The position numbers and the translations under genes are program-made. The notes under the pieces were generated by a model. That model was not told the DNA's origin, ran no database searches, and worked only from the letters and a program-made list of their open reading frames with translations. Below are positions 56,646 through 64,000 of a DNA stretch of 64,000 nucleotides, one piece after another. Every line of letters begins with the position of its first letter. The stretch's first letter is position 1. This DNA comes from Ornithinimicrobium cerasi. Lineage in GTDB: Bacteria; Actinomycetota; Actinomycetes; Actinomycetales; Dermatophilaceae. The stretch is taken from positions 62,001 to 126,000 of the forward strand of contig NZ_QZMN01000009.1 of assembly GCF_003702705.1 (NCBI RefSeq). The letters are read 5' to 3'.

Positions 56646-57338
56646 TCACGCCAGGCCACGCTCGGCGACGTCGTCGAGGACCAGCGGCCTCCCCCGGCGG
56701 GACTCCAGCTCGGCGCACTGCGCGAGGAAGAGCTCGGCGCACGCGACGGCGTCGGTGGTGGCGCGGTGCGCGGCATACCGGGGCAGCCCGTGGCGGCGCC
56801 GGCAGGCGTCGAGGCGCAGCGTCCCCTGCGGCAGCTCGTGGTGCTGCGCCCGCATCAGCCGACGCTCCAGCTCCAGGGTGTCCACCACCTGGAAGGGCAC
56901 GGACGCGCCGTAGACCTCCAGGCAGGAGGACGCGAGGAAGCTCGTCTCGACCTGGGCGAAGTGCGCGAGCAGCACCCGTCGGTAGCCGGGGCCGACGAAC
57001 GCCCGCAGCACCTCGGGGAGCACCTGCGCCAGCGGCGGGGCGTCGGTGAGGACGTCGTCGGTCAGCCCGTGGACGACGGCCGAGCCGCCGACGTCGCCGC
57101 GCGGCCGCACCGCCAGGTGGCGCGTCCCGCCGAGGAGCACCTCGCCCGCGAGCACGGGCACCAGGCCGAACGAGAGCAGCTCGTCGCGTCGCGGGCGCAG
57201 GCCGGTCGTCTCGACGTCGAGCGCGAGGATCTCGACCTCGGACAGGAGGGTCGAGCGGGACGGTGGCGGGACGTCGGCGAGCTCGGCGAGCGGCCCGGGC
57301 GGCGGCGTGGGGTCGCGGCGCCAGGGCAGGCGCGGCAT
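56646..57338 (-). CDS. DnaQ-like 3'-5' exonuclease (DEDDh fold)
   Basis: 230 residues. Catalytic motif I is EILALDVETTGLRPRRDELL, and motif III is AAHRATTDAVACAELF with the His and Asp. Motif II, normally H-N-x-x-F-D, reads LLAHFAQVETSFL, with Glu in place of Asp, so activity needs testing. A polymerase-proofreading or RNase-T role cannot be told apart. ATG 57338 shares its first base with the upstream stop (TGATG), so it is coupled to the cNMP/CBS protein. Confidence 0.82.
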   Translation of the reverse strand: MPRLPWRRDPTPPPGPLAELADVPPPSRSTLLSEVEILALDVETTGLRPRRDELLSFGLVPVLAGEVLLGGTRHLAVRPRGDVGGSAVVHGLTDDVLTDAPPLAQVLPEVLRAFVGPGYRRVLLAHFAQVETSFLASSCLEVYGASVPFQVVDTLELERRLMRAQHHELPQGTLRLDACRRRHGLPRYAAHRATTDAVACAELFLAQCAELESRRGRPLVLDDVAERGLA

Positions 57339-59200
57339 CAGCCCACCCGCGGGCCGCGCAGGAGCAGACCCTGCTGGGCAGCGCGCACGATCGCGAACGC
57401 GTCGCGCAGGTGGCGCCGCTCCAGGCCGCCGAGCCGCTCCGGCGCGAGGTGGTTGTCGGGGCGCTCGCCGCGGCGCAGCTGCTCCGCCTGGTGGTGCAGC
57501 CGCAGGTAGGACATCAGCTCGAGCGCGTCGGAGAGGTCGCGTGCGGTCTCTGCGGGGACCACCCCGGCGGCGCGGGCGGCGGCGAGCCGGGCGGTCGTCC
57601 CGAGCGCCGGTGAGCCCGCGCGGAGCGCGTGGACCCGCGCGACCTGCACGACCGCGGTGATCCCGCGCTTGACGTCGAGGGTGTCCCGGTGGGCCCCGGA
57701 GTCCTCGAGCACGAACCCGCGGAAGAACCCCAGCGGCGGGCGCATCCGGGCCGCCTGCGCGGCCAGGTAGGAGAGCAGGAGGTCCGAGCGGGCCGCCAGC
57801 GGGACGACGTCGGCACGCAGGTCCTCGACCAGCGAGGCGTCCCCGTAGAGGGCGCGCATGTCGTAGAAGATGGCGGCCCGGAGCACGGCGTCCGGCTCCG
57901 GCTCGTGCGACCAGCGGGCGAAGGTCGCGCGCCACCGGCCCACGGTCATCCGCCACCGCGGGTTGGTGGCCATCACCTCGCCCTCGCAGCGGGGCAGCCC
58001 GGCAGCCTCGAGCCCCTCGGTGACCCGGTCCGCGAGCCGCGCCCACCAGGGGTGCGCGGGGTCGGCCCCGTCGGCGAGGACCAGGGCGTGGTCCTGGTCG
58101 CCGCCCAGCCCCAGCTCCTCGCGGGCGGCCGAGCCCAGGACCACCCAGGCGAAGCCCCCCGGCGCCGGCCCGAGGTCCTGCTCCACCTCGGCCTGCGCCA
58201 GCTCGAGCAGCCGGGTGCCGACGGCGTCCAGGAGGGCGGTGGTCACCCGGCCGATGTCACCGGCGGTGGCGTCCTCGGCCACGAGCTGGGAGATCAGCGC
58301 CGGCACCTCGCGTGCGTGGCCGACGACCCCGGCGGCGTCGGGCTGGCGGGCCAGGTCGGCGACGAGGTAGACCGGGTTGGACCGCTCCAGACGGATGAGG
58401 TCGGTGGTGGTGACGAGGCCGAGGACCGAGCCGTCGACCTCGAGGACCGGCAGGTGGTGCAGGTTGCGCCCGGTCATCTCGAGCATCACCTCGAGCGCGA
58501 GCGCGTCCGCCCCCACGGTCACCGGCGCCGAGGTCATCACGTCGCGCACCGGCCGGGACGGGTCCGTCCCCGCGGCGAGCACGCGGCGCCGCAGGTCGCG
58601 GTCGGTCATGATGCCGGTGAGCCGCCCCTCCTCCATCACCAGCAGCGACGACACCCCGGCGTCGGTCATCACCTTCGCGGCGCTGCCGATGCTGACGTCG
58701 GGACCGACCGTCACCGGCGCCCGTCGGACGAGGTCGCGCACGGAGGTGCGCAGGACGGCCGACCCGCGCCGACCCTCGTGCAGCCGGGCGATCGCGGCCT
58801 TGATCCGCTCGTGGTGCGTCGCGGCGAAGTGGAGCGTCACCTCCGGGTGCGCCGCGCTCAGCTCGTCGAACGCCTCCTGCGGGAGGGTGATGAGGAGGGT
58901 GTCCTCCCGGGCGGTGACGGCATACCGGGTCGGGACGTGCTCGACGACCGCGGACATCCCGAAGCTGCCCCCCGCCCCGACCCGGTCGACGACCTGGCCC
59001 TCGTCGGTGATGTCGACCGCGCCCGACCGCACCACGAGGAGACGGTCGTTGCGCTCACCCGCGCGCAGGATCTCGGTCCCGCGGCGCGCGTAGCGCAGCG
59101 TGCACCGGCGGGGCAGGTCCTCCAGGACGGCGTCGGGCAGGACGTCGAAGGGCGCGTGCCCCGCGAGGAAGTCCCGCACCTCGGCGAGCTCGACGTCCAT
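57338..59200 (-). CDS. cNMP-binding/CBS/DUF294 nucleotidyltransferase-like signalling protein
   Basis: 620 residues: cyclic-nucleotide-binding domain (15-125), two CBS domains (about 150-275, VMTDAGVSSLLVMEEGRLTG and PVLEVDGSVLGLVTTTDLIR), a DUF294 nucleotidyltransferase-like domain with GSAAREELGLGGDQDHALVL, and a C-terminal substrate-binding DUF294_C helix bundle. The set is typical of bacterial proteins sensing cAMP and adenylates. The catalytic G-S...D-x-D motif looks complete. ATG 59200 has GGGGAGG upstream. It is co-transcribed with the exonuclease. Confidence 0.88.
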   Translation of the reverse strand: MDVELAEVRDFLAGHAPFDVLPDAVLEDLPRRCTLRYARRGTEILRAGERNDRLLVVRSGAVDITDEGQVVDRVGAGGSFGMSAVVEHVPTRYAVTAREDTLLITLPQEAFDELSAAHPEVTLHFAATHHERIKAAIARLHEGRRGSAVLRTSVRDLVRRAPVTVGPDVSIGSAAKVMTDAGVSSLLVMEEGRLTGIMTDRDLRRRVLAAGTDPSRPVRDVMTSAPVTVGADALALEVMLEMTGRNLHHLPVLEVDGSVLGLVTTTDLIRLERSNPVYLVADLARQPDAAGVVGHAREVPALISQLVAEDATAGDIGRVTTALLDAVGTRLLELAQAEVEQDLGPAPGGFAWVVLGSAAREELGLGGDQDHALVLADGADPAHPWWARLADRVTEGLEAAGLPRCEGEVMATNPRWRMTVGRWRATFARWSHEPEPDAVLRAAIFYDMRALYGDASLVEDLRADVVPLAARSDLLLSYLAAQAARMRPPLGFFRGFVLEDSGAHRDTLDVKRGITAVVQVARVHALRAGSPALGTTARLAAARAAGVVPAETARDLSDALELMSYLRLHHQAEQLRRGERPDNHLAPERLGGLERRHLRDAFAIVRAAQQGLLLRGPRVG

Positions 59201-59217
59201 GCCCGACCTCCCCCGAA

Positions 59218-59919
59218 CTAGTGGGCCTTGACGGCGTGGTGGATCGCCGCGATGCCACCGGTGAGGTTGCGCCAGCGGACCTGCGTCCAGCCCGCCGCGC
59301 GGACCGAGCGGCCGAGCTCCTCCTGCGCCGGCCACGCCTCGATCGACTCCGACAGGTAGACGTAGGCGTCCGGGTTGGAGCTGGTCCGGCGGGCGACCGC
59401 GGGCAGGACCTTGAGCACCCCCTTGCCGTAGACCTCCCGCAGACCCGGGACCACGGGCGTGGAGAACTCGCACACGACGAGGCGCCCCCCCGGGCGGGTC
59501 ACCCGGAGGAACTCGCGCAGCGCCGCGTCGACGTCCTCGACGTTGCGCAGCCCGAAGCTCATGGTGACCACGTCGAAGGAGTCGTCGGCGAACGGCAGCC
59601 GCGTCGCGTCGGCCGCCGTGAAGGGCAGGTCGGGCCGACGCCGGTAGCCCTCGCGGAGCATCCCGATCGAGAAGTCGGCGGGGACGACCTCGACCCCGGC
59701 GTCGGCGTAGGGCTCGCTGGACGTGCCGGTGCCGGCCGCGATGTCGAGCACCCGCTCCCCCGGTGCTGCGCCGACGGCCTTCGTCACCGCGCGACGCCAC
59801 AGGTGGTCGATGCCACCGGTCAGGACCGCGTTGGTGAGGTCGTAGCGCCGGGCGACGTCGTCGAACATCGCGGCGACCTCGCGCGGCTTCTTCTGCAGGC
59901 TGGCACGGGACGGGCTCAT
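59218..59919 (-). CDS. menG: Demethylmenaquinone methyltransferase
   Basis: 233 residues, SAM-dependent methyltransferase catalysing the last ring methylation of menaquinone. SAM motif I is [20 protein letters not shown], with [12 protein letters not shown] and [20 protein letters not shown] as UbiE/MenG signatures and [20 protein letters not shown] near the end. ATG 59919 divides the 37-bp gap with isochorismate synthase, which is divergent. Short gap to the DUF294 gene, same strand. Confidence 0.94.
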   Translation of the reverse strand: MSPSRASLQKKPREVAAMFDDVARRYDLTNAVLTGGIDHLWRRAVTKAVGAAPGERVLDIAAGTGTSSEPYADAGVEVVPADFSIGMLREGYRRRPDLPFTAADATRLPFADDSFDVVTMSFGLRNVEDVDAALREFLRVTRPGGRLVVCEFSTPVVPGLREVYGKGVLKVLPAVARRTSSNPDAYVYLSESIEAWPAQEELGRSVRAAGWTQVRWRNLTGGIAAIHHAVKAH

Positions 59920-59956
59920 GCCGTCATCCTCGCACCACGACCTAGAGTGGGCGGCT

Positions 59957-61264
59957 ATGTCCCCCGCCCCCCGGCTGCGCGTGCGCAGCGTCGCCGTGGA
60001 CGTCACCGGCGACCTCCTCACCCGGATCCCCGACGAGGTGGACCCCCGCGAGGTGGTGACCTGGCTGCGCGAGGGTGACGGGCTGGTCGGGTGGGGCACG
60101 GTCGCGTCCGTGTCCACCAGCGGCGTCGACCGCTTCGAGGACGCCGAGCGCTGGTGGGAGGCCCTGCGCGACGCCGCCGCCGTCGAGGACGAGGTGCGTC
60201 TGCCGGGCAGCGGCCTGGTGGCCTTCGGGTCCTTCGCCTTCGCGGCCGGGTCCACCGACCCCAGCGTCCTGACCGTCCCCCGCGTGCTCATGGGGCGCCG
60301 CGACGGGCTGGCCTGGGTGACCCAGGTGGTCACCGAGGGCGAGCCGTGGCCGCCCGACCACCCGGCCGAGCTGCTGGGGCGCAGCAACCCGATGCTGGGC
60401 ACCCTCGACCCCCTCGTCGAGACCGAGGGCTCGGTCCCGGCTGCCGCGTGGCCGGGTGTCATCTCCCGCGCCGTGGAGCGGATCGACGCCGGGGAGGTCG
60501 AGAAGGTGGTCCTGGCCCGCGACGTCGTCGTGCGCCACCGGGAGGGCCGGGTCGTGCGGCTCGCACCCGTCCTCGAGCGGCTCGAGAAGCGGTATGCCGC
60601 GACGTGGACGTTCGCCGTCGCCGGCCTCGTCGGCGCCACCCCCGAGATGCTGGTGCGGCTCCAGGCCGGTCGCGCCCGGTCCCGCGTGCTCGCCGGCACG
60701 ATCCGGCGCAGCAACGGCATACCCCTGCCTCCCGAGCCCGCCCAGGGTCCCAACGACCCCCGGCTGCACCTGGTCACCAGCACCAAGGACCTCGACGAGC
60801 ACGCCTTCGCCGTGCGCTCGGTCAGCGCGGCGCTGGCCCCCCACTGCAGCGAGCTGCACGTGCCTGAGGCGCCCTACGTGCTCGAGCTGCCGGACGTCTA
60901 CCACCTGGCCAGCGACCTCACCGGCACGATGGCGAGCGGGGCGACCTCGCTGCGGCTCGCGGCCGCCCTGCACCCCACCGCCGCGGTGTGCGGCACACCG
61001 ACGGAGGCCGCGGCTCGCGTCATCGGCGAGCTGGAGGGCATGGACCGCGGCCGCTACGCCGGGCCCGTCGGGTGGATGGACGGCTCCGGCGACGGCGACT
61101 GGGGCATCGCGCTGCGCTGCGGCGAGCTGTCGGCCGACCGGCGCAGCGTGCGGCTGTTCGCCGGTGGCGGCATCGTCGCCGCCAGCGACCCGGAGGCCGA
61201 GCTGGCCGAGACCGAGATGAAGCTCACCGCGATGCGGCACGCGCTGGGGCTCCTGGCTCCGTGA
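59957..61264 (+). CDS. menF: Isochorismate synthase
   Basis: 435 residues of the chorismate-using family; isochorismate synthase converts chorismate to isochorismate, the first step of menaquinone synthesis. Marks are [74 protein letters not shown] and the closing [23 protein letters not shown] 59957 is eight bases after TAGAGT, so it may be leaderless. Entry to a salicylate or siderophore pathway is an alternative, but menD and menG alongside favour menaquinone. Confidence 0.92.
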   Translation: MSPAPRLRVRSVAVDVTGDLLTRIPDEVDPREVVTWLREGDGLVGWGTVASVSTSGVDRFEDAERWWEALRDAAAVEDEVRLPGSGLVAFGSFAFAAGSTDPSVLTVPRVLMGRRDGLAWVTQVVTEGEPWPPDHPAELLGRSNPMLGTLDPLVETEGSVPAAAWPGVISRAVERIDAGEVEKVVLARDVVVRHREGRVVRLAPVLERLEKRYAATWTFAVAGLVGATPEMLVRLQAGRARSRVLAGTIRRSNGIPLPPEPAQGPNDPRLHLVTSTKDLDEHAFAVRSVSAALAPHCSELHVPEAPYVLELPDVYHLASDLTGTMASGATSLRLAAALHPTAAVCGTPTEAAARVIGELEGMDRGRYAGPVGWMDGSGDGDWGIALRCGELSADRRSVRLFAGGGIVAASDPEAELAETEMKLTAMRHALGLLAP

Positions 61265-61279
61265 CCCTCCACCGGCGAG

Positions 61280-61638
61280 GTGGACCTGCCACCGGGGAGG
61301 GTGCGCGCCGACTTCCTGCTCGCCGAGGTGGACGGGGAGGTCGTGGGGAGGGTGTCGGTGTGTCATCAGCTCACCGCGTTCCTCGCCGACGTGGGTGGGC
61401 ACGACGGGGGTATGCCGTGGGACCGCGGTTCCGCCGGCGCGGCTACGCGACGGAGATGCTCCGTCAGTCGGTGGCCCGTCTGTCGGAGCTGGGCGTGCGC
61501 CGGGTGCTGGTCACCTGCGATGACGACAACCCGGCATCGGCGGCCGTCATCGAACGCTGCGGCGGGGTCCTCGAGGACGTGCGGCGCCGTCCCGGTCAGG
61601 CGCCGAAGCGGCGTTACTGGATCACCGAAAACGGGTAG
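61280..61638 (+). pseudogene. GNAT acetyltransferase, N-truncated and frameshifted
   Basis: A relic of a COG3981-type acetyltransferase. The first frame gives DLPPGRVRADFLLAEVDGEV, VGRVSVCHQL and VGGHDG. The acetyl-CoA loop continues in another frame as GPRFRRRGYATEMLRQSVAR and ends DNPASAAVIERCGGVLEDVR. Restoring one G in the run just before 61411 rejoins the frames as G-Y-A-V. The first 50-60 residues of the family are also missing. It starts 16 bp after menF, so it has no independent promoter region. Confidence 0.8.
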
Positions 61639-61664
61639 CCCGCCCGGCGAGGGGTGGTCACACT

Positions 61665-62984
61665 GTGCGGGTGAGTGACGAGACGACGACGCAGCCCAGG
61701 ATGATCGACCTGACGCCGGAGGACCTCGACCGGGTCCAGGAGCTGGCGGACGCGGTGTGGTTCGAGGTGCGGCCCGGGGGGACCTCTGCGGACCTGGCCG
61801 ACGAGCTGGACTTCCGGCACGCGCGGGCGGCGGAGCGGGCCGGTGGGCCGCTGCCCGGGGAGGTGGCCGGGGACCGGCGGCCGCTGGTGGGGATGTACAG
61901 CGCCTTCGACATGACGGTCAGCGTGCCGGCGCCGGACGGCGGGCTGGTCAGCCTGCCCATGGACGGCCTGACCTGGGTGAGCGTGCACCCCGACGCGCGC
62001 CGCCAGGGCCTGCTGCGCCGGATGATGACCGACCACCTGCACCGCGTGCACGACCGCGGCGAGGCCGCCGTCGCCGGGCTCCACGCCTCAGAGCAGGGCA
62101 TCTACGGGCGTTTCGGCTACGGCTGCGCGACGCTGGACGTCAAGCTGAGCCTGGGTCGCGGCGCCGAGCTGGTGGCGCCGCCGGCGGTGGGCGCGGCGGC
62201 CGACGAGGTCCGCACCCACGTCGTCACGGTCCCGACCGAGGCGGGTATGGCGGCCCTGCACGCGGCGCACGTGGCCTCCGTCCGGGCCACCCTGGGCACG
62301 GTCACCCGTCCTGACGCGAAGGCCTCGATGTGGTGGCGCGACTTTCCCAAGGCGCGCGGATCTAAGGAGCCGTGGCGGCTGCTGCTCGCGGAGCGGGACG
62401 GCGCCACGACCGGCTACGCCGTCTTCCGGCGGGAGAGCAAGTGGGAGGACGGCCGCCCGCAGGGCAAGGTCGAGGTCGCCGAGCTCGGCTCCGTGGACGA
62501 CGGCTCGTTGCTCGCCGTGGTGCGGCGGCTCGTCGACATGGACCTCACCTCGACCGTCACGCTGTGGTCCCGCTCGATGGAGGACCCGGTGATGTGGTGG
62601 GCCGGTGGTCCGCGCGGCGTGGGCGTGCGCGCCTACGACTCCTTGTGGCTGCGGCTCGTGGACGTCCCCCGCGCGCTCGCGGAGCGTGGCTACGCCGCGC
62701 CGTGCGACGTCGTGGTCGAGGTCCTGGACGAGGTCTGCCCGTGGAACGCAGGACGCTGGCGGCTCACCGTCGACGCCTCGGGCCGCGGCACCTGTGTGGC
62801 GACCCAGGACGAGGCCGACCTCGTGACGCCGGTCGTGGTGCTCGGCGCGGCCTACGCCGGTGGTCGGTCGTTGGTCTCCCTGGCCCGGCACCACGCCGTG
62901 CAGGAACGCCGCGACGGGGCCCTGCGCGAGCTGTCGAGGGCGATGCGCGGGGACGACCAGCCGTTCGGCGCGATCGGGTTCTAG
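61665..62984 (+). CDS. Eis-like GNAT N-acetyltransferase
   Basis: 439 residues in the three-part Eis layout: GNAT domain (WVSVHPDARRQGLLRRMMTD, then AGLHASEQGIYGRFGYGCAT), a second GNAT-like domain, and an SCP2-like C-terminal domain (RLVDVPRALAERGYA, DVVVEVLDEVCPWNAGRWRL). In mycobacterial Eis the C-terminal carboxylate is catalytic and ends in Phe; this protein also ends GAIGF. It could acetylate amines, including aminoglycosides, or host substrates; not determined. GTG 61665 is used. GTG 61671 is close by. Confidence 0.85.
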   Translation: MRVSDETTTQPRMIDLTPEDLDRVQELADAVWFEVRPGGTSADLADELDFRHARAAERAGGPLPGEVAGDRRPLVGMYSAFDMTVSVPAPDGGLVSLPMDGLTWVSVHPDARRQGLLRRMMTDHLHRVHDRGEAAVAGLHASEQGIYGRFGYGCATLDVKLSLGRGAELVAPPAVGAAADEVRTHVVTVPTEAGMAALHAAHVASVRATLGTVTRPDAKASMWWRDFPKARGSKEPWRLLLAERDGATTGYAVFRRESKWEDGRPQGKVEVAELGSVDDGSLLAVVRRLVDMDLTSTVTLWSRSMEDPVMWWAGGPRGVGVRAYDSLWLRLVDVPRALAERGYAAPCDVVVEVLDEVCPWNAGRWRLTVDASGRGTCVATQDEADLVTPVVVLGAAYAGGRSLVSLARHHAVQERRDGALRELSRAMRGDDQPFGAIGF

Positions 62985-62986
62985 CT

Positions 62987-63053
62987 GACCGCCCCTTTCG
63001 ACCGCTCCTCCTGGGGCCATGGCGCGAGATCGAGCGGTCGAAAAGGGGCGGTC
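62987..63053. terminator. Long inverted repeat, bidirectional terminator candidate
   Basis: A 21-base arm (62987-63007) and a 22-base arm (63032-63053) are reverse complements except for one extra A. They enclose a 24-base loop, between the convergent eis-like (stop 62984) and menD (stop 63097) genes. A run of four A (63041-63044) in one arm gives T on the other strand. The length is unusual for a simple terminator. Confidence 0.65.
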
Positions 63054-63096
63054 GACAGCGGACCGTCGTGCGCGGGGCACGGAGAAGTGGCGGCCC

Positions 63097-64000
63097 TCAG
63101 CGCAGGCGGTCACGCAGGGGTCGGTGGCCGGCCCGGTCGAGGGGCACCTCCACCACGCGCAGACCCTCGTCCGGCTCCGCGAGAGCGTCCCGGAGGTCCT
63201 CGAGCGAGCTGACCCGCGCGTGACGGACGTGGTGCGCGGCGCAGAGGGCCGCCAGGTCGGTGCCGTGGGGCGTGCCGAAGAGCCGCTCCGTCCGGGCTGC
63301 CCCCTCGGGCGTGGCCGACCGGGCGGGCTCGCCGTACTCCAGCGTCGAGAAGATCCCCCCGCCGTCGTCGTTGACGACGACGACCGTCAGGTCGGGGCGC
63401 GGTTCGCCCGGGCCGATCAGCAGGCCGTTCGTGTCGTGGAGGAACGTCAGGTCGCCCATCAGCGCCACCGTCCTGCCCCCTCCCCCCGCCAGCGCGACGC
63501 CCACGGCGGTGGACACGGTGCCGTCGATGCCGGCGAGGCCCCGGTTGGACACCACCCGGCACCCCGGGACCGGGCGGCCGCCCAGCCCGATGGCGAGGTC
63601 GCGGGGACCGTTGGAGGAGCCGAGGACGAGGACGTCCTCCTCCGCGAGCGCGGCCGCGACGGTCACCGCGACCCCGGGCCCGGTCAGCGTCCCCGTCATC
63701 CCGGCGACCACCGACGCGGCGTCCCGGCCCGCGGCCCGCCACGCCGCCACCCAGCTGTCCGCCCCGGCCGCACGGTCGGGCGTCACGTCCAGCACCCGGG
63801 TCGGGTGCACGACGTGCACCACCGAGCCGGGGTCGGTCCACCACGGCGTCGCGGACACGTGCTCGACCCGGACACCCGGCCGCCGGGAGAGCGCGCCGAG
63901 CTCGCGGAAGAGGGTCAACCGCCCCACGGCGAGCACCCGGTCGGGTGCCAGGCCGGCCAGGTTGTCGGCACCGGCTGCCAGCCGGCCGGCGACCACGACG
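63097..64000 (-). CDS. menD: SEPHCHC synthase MenD, 5' end outside window
   Basis: C-terminal 301 codons of the thiamine-diphosphate enzyme that condenses isochorismate with 2-oxoglutarate in menaquinone synthesis. Visible marks are LVLGSSNGPRDLAIGLGG, SNRGLAGIDGTVSTAVGVAL, the TPP-binding ALMGDLTFLHDTNGLLIGPG, and VVNDDGGGIFSTLEYGE. The N-terminal part lies beyond the window. Divergence from MenD proper is small. It lies close to menF and menG. Confidence 0.93.
   Translation of the reverse strand, partial: VVVAGRLAAGADNLAGLAPDRVLAVGRLTLFRELGALSRRPGVRVEHVSATPWWTDPGSVVHVVHPTRVLDVTPDRAAGADSWVAAWRAAGRDAASVVAGMTGTLTGPGVAVTVAAALAEEDVLVLGSSNGPRDLAIGLGGRPVPGCRVVSNRGLAGIDGTVSTAVGVALAGGGGRTVALMGDLTFLHDTNGLLIGPGEPRPDLTVVVVNDDGGGIFSTLEYGEPARSATPEGAARTERLFGTPHGTDLAALCAAHHVRHARVSSLEDLRDALAEPDEGLRVVEVPLDRAGHRPLRDRLR

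Overview
The window is about 64 kb of very GC-rich, gene-dense DNA with no rRNA, prophage, insertion sequence or CRISPR array. The gene set (menaquinone pathway, two complex I clusters, DevR/DevS-type two-component genes, an Eis-like acetyltransferase, MMPL transport, FolP2-like protein, KorAB) and the many ATGA/GTGA start-stop overlaps point to a high-GC actinobacterium. A Micrococcales/Intrasporangiaceae-type host is a guess from style, not shown.

Layout. 1-7.2 kb: ornithine aminotransferase (cut by the window edge), an MFS transporter, YajQ, tRNA-Tyr with a strong terminator, an ECF-type sigma factor with a membrane-anchored partner, a FolP2-like protein and HtpX. 7.3-18.6 kb: a second, incomplete complex I set (nuoA, B, C and nuoH-N; no D, E, F or G), split by a ribbon-helix-helix regulator, a DUF4097 protein and a VOC protein. 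18.6-23.0 kb: P450, amidohydrolase, fructosamine-kinase-like protein, low-molecular-weight phosphatase, LysR regulator. 23.0-31.9 kb: a small ORF, KorAB, RarD, a TetR regulator with its MMPL exporter, and a PH/DUF1648-like membrane protein. 32.1-33.9 kb: a decayed PhoX phosphatase gene. 34.0-37.7 kb: GAF histidine kinase, universal stress protein, DoxX-like protein, DevR-like regulator.

37.7-55.1 kb holds a complete nuoABCDEFGHIJKLMN operon on the minus strand, translationally coupled to a polyprenyl diphosphate synthase and followed after 5 nt by the devR-like gene. 55.2-64 kb carries a MenJ-like reductase, an exonuclease, a cNMP/CBS/DUF294 protein, menG, an isochorismate synthase, a broken GNAT gene, an Eis-like GNAT and the 3' part of menD. 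The prenyl synthase, MenG, MenF-type, MenD and MenJ-type genes make the quinone that complex I reduces, so about half the window serves one electron-transport chain. The incomplete complex I near KorAB, which makes reduced ferredoxin, suggests a ferredoxin-fed variant (inference).

The strongest unexplained signal is the 9-mer GGTATGCCG. I count 24 exact copies on both strands, in every codon register and between genes, forcing rare TAT and ATA codons. Other points: two TGACGTCA palindromes 22 bp apart at the regulator start between the two halves of the partial complex I set, a Dos-box-like palindrome before doxX-usp, a PHO-box-like repeat before the dead phoX gene, and several genes whose -10-like hexamer lies 6-9 nt from the start codon, which predicts leaderless mRNAs.
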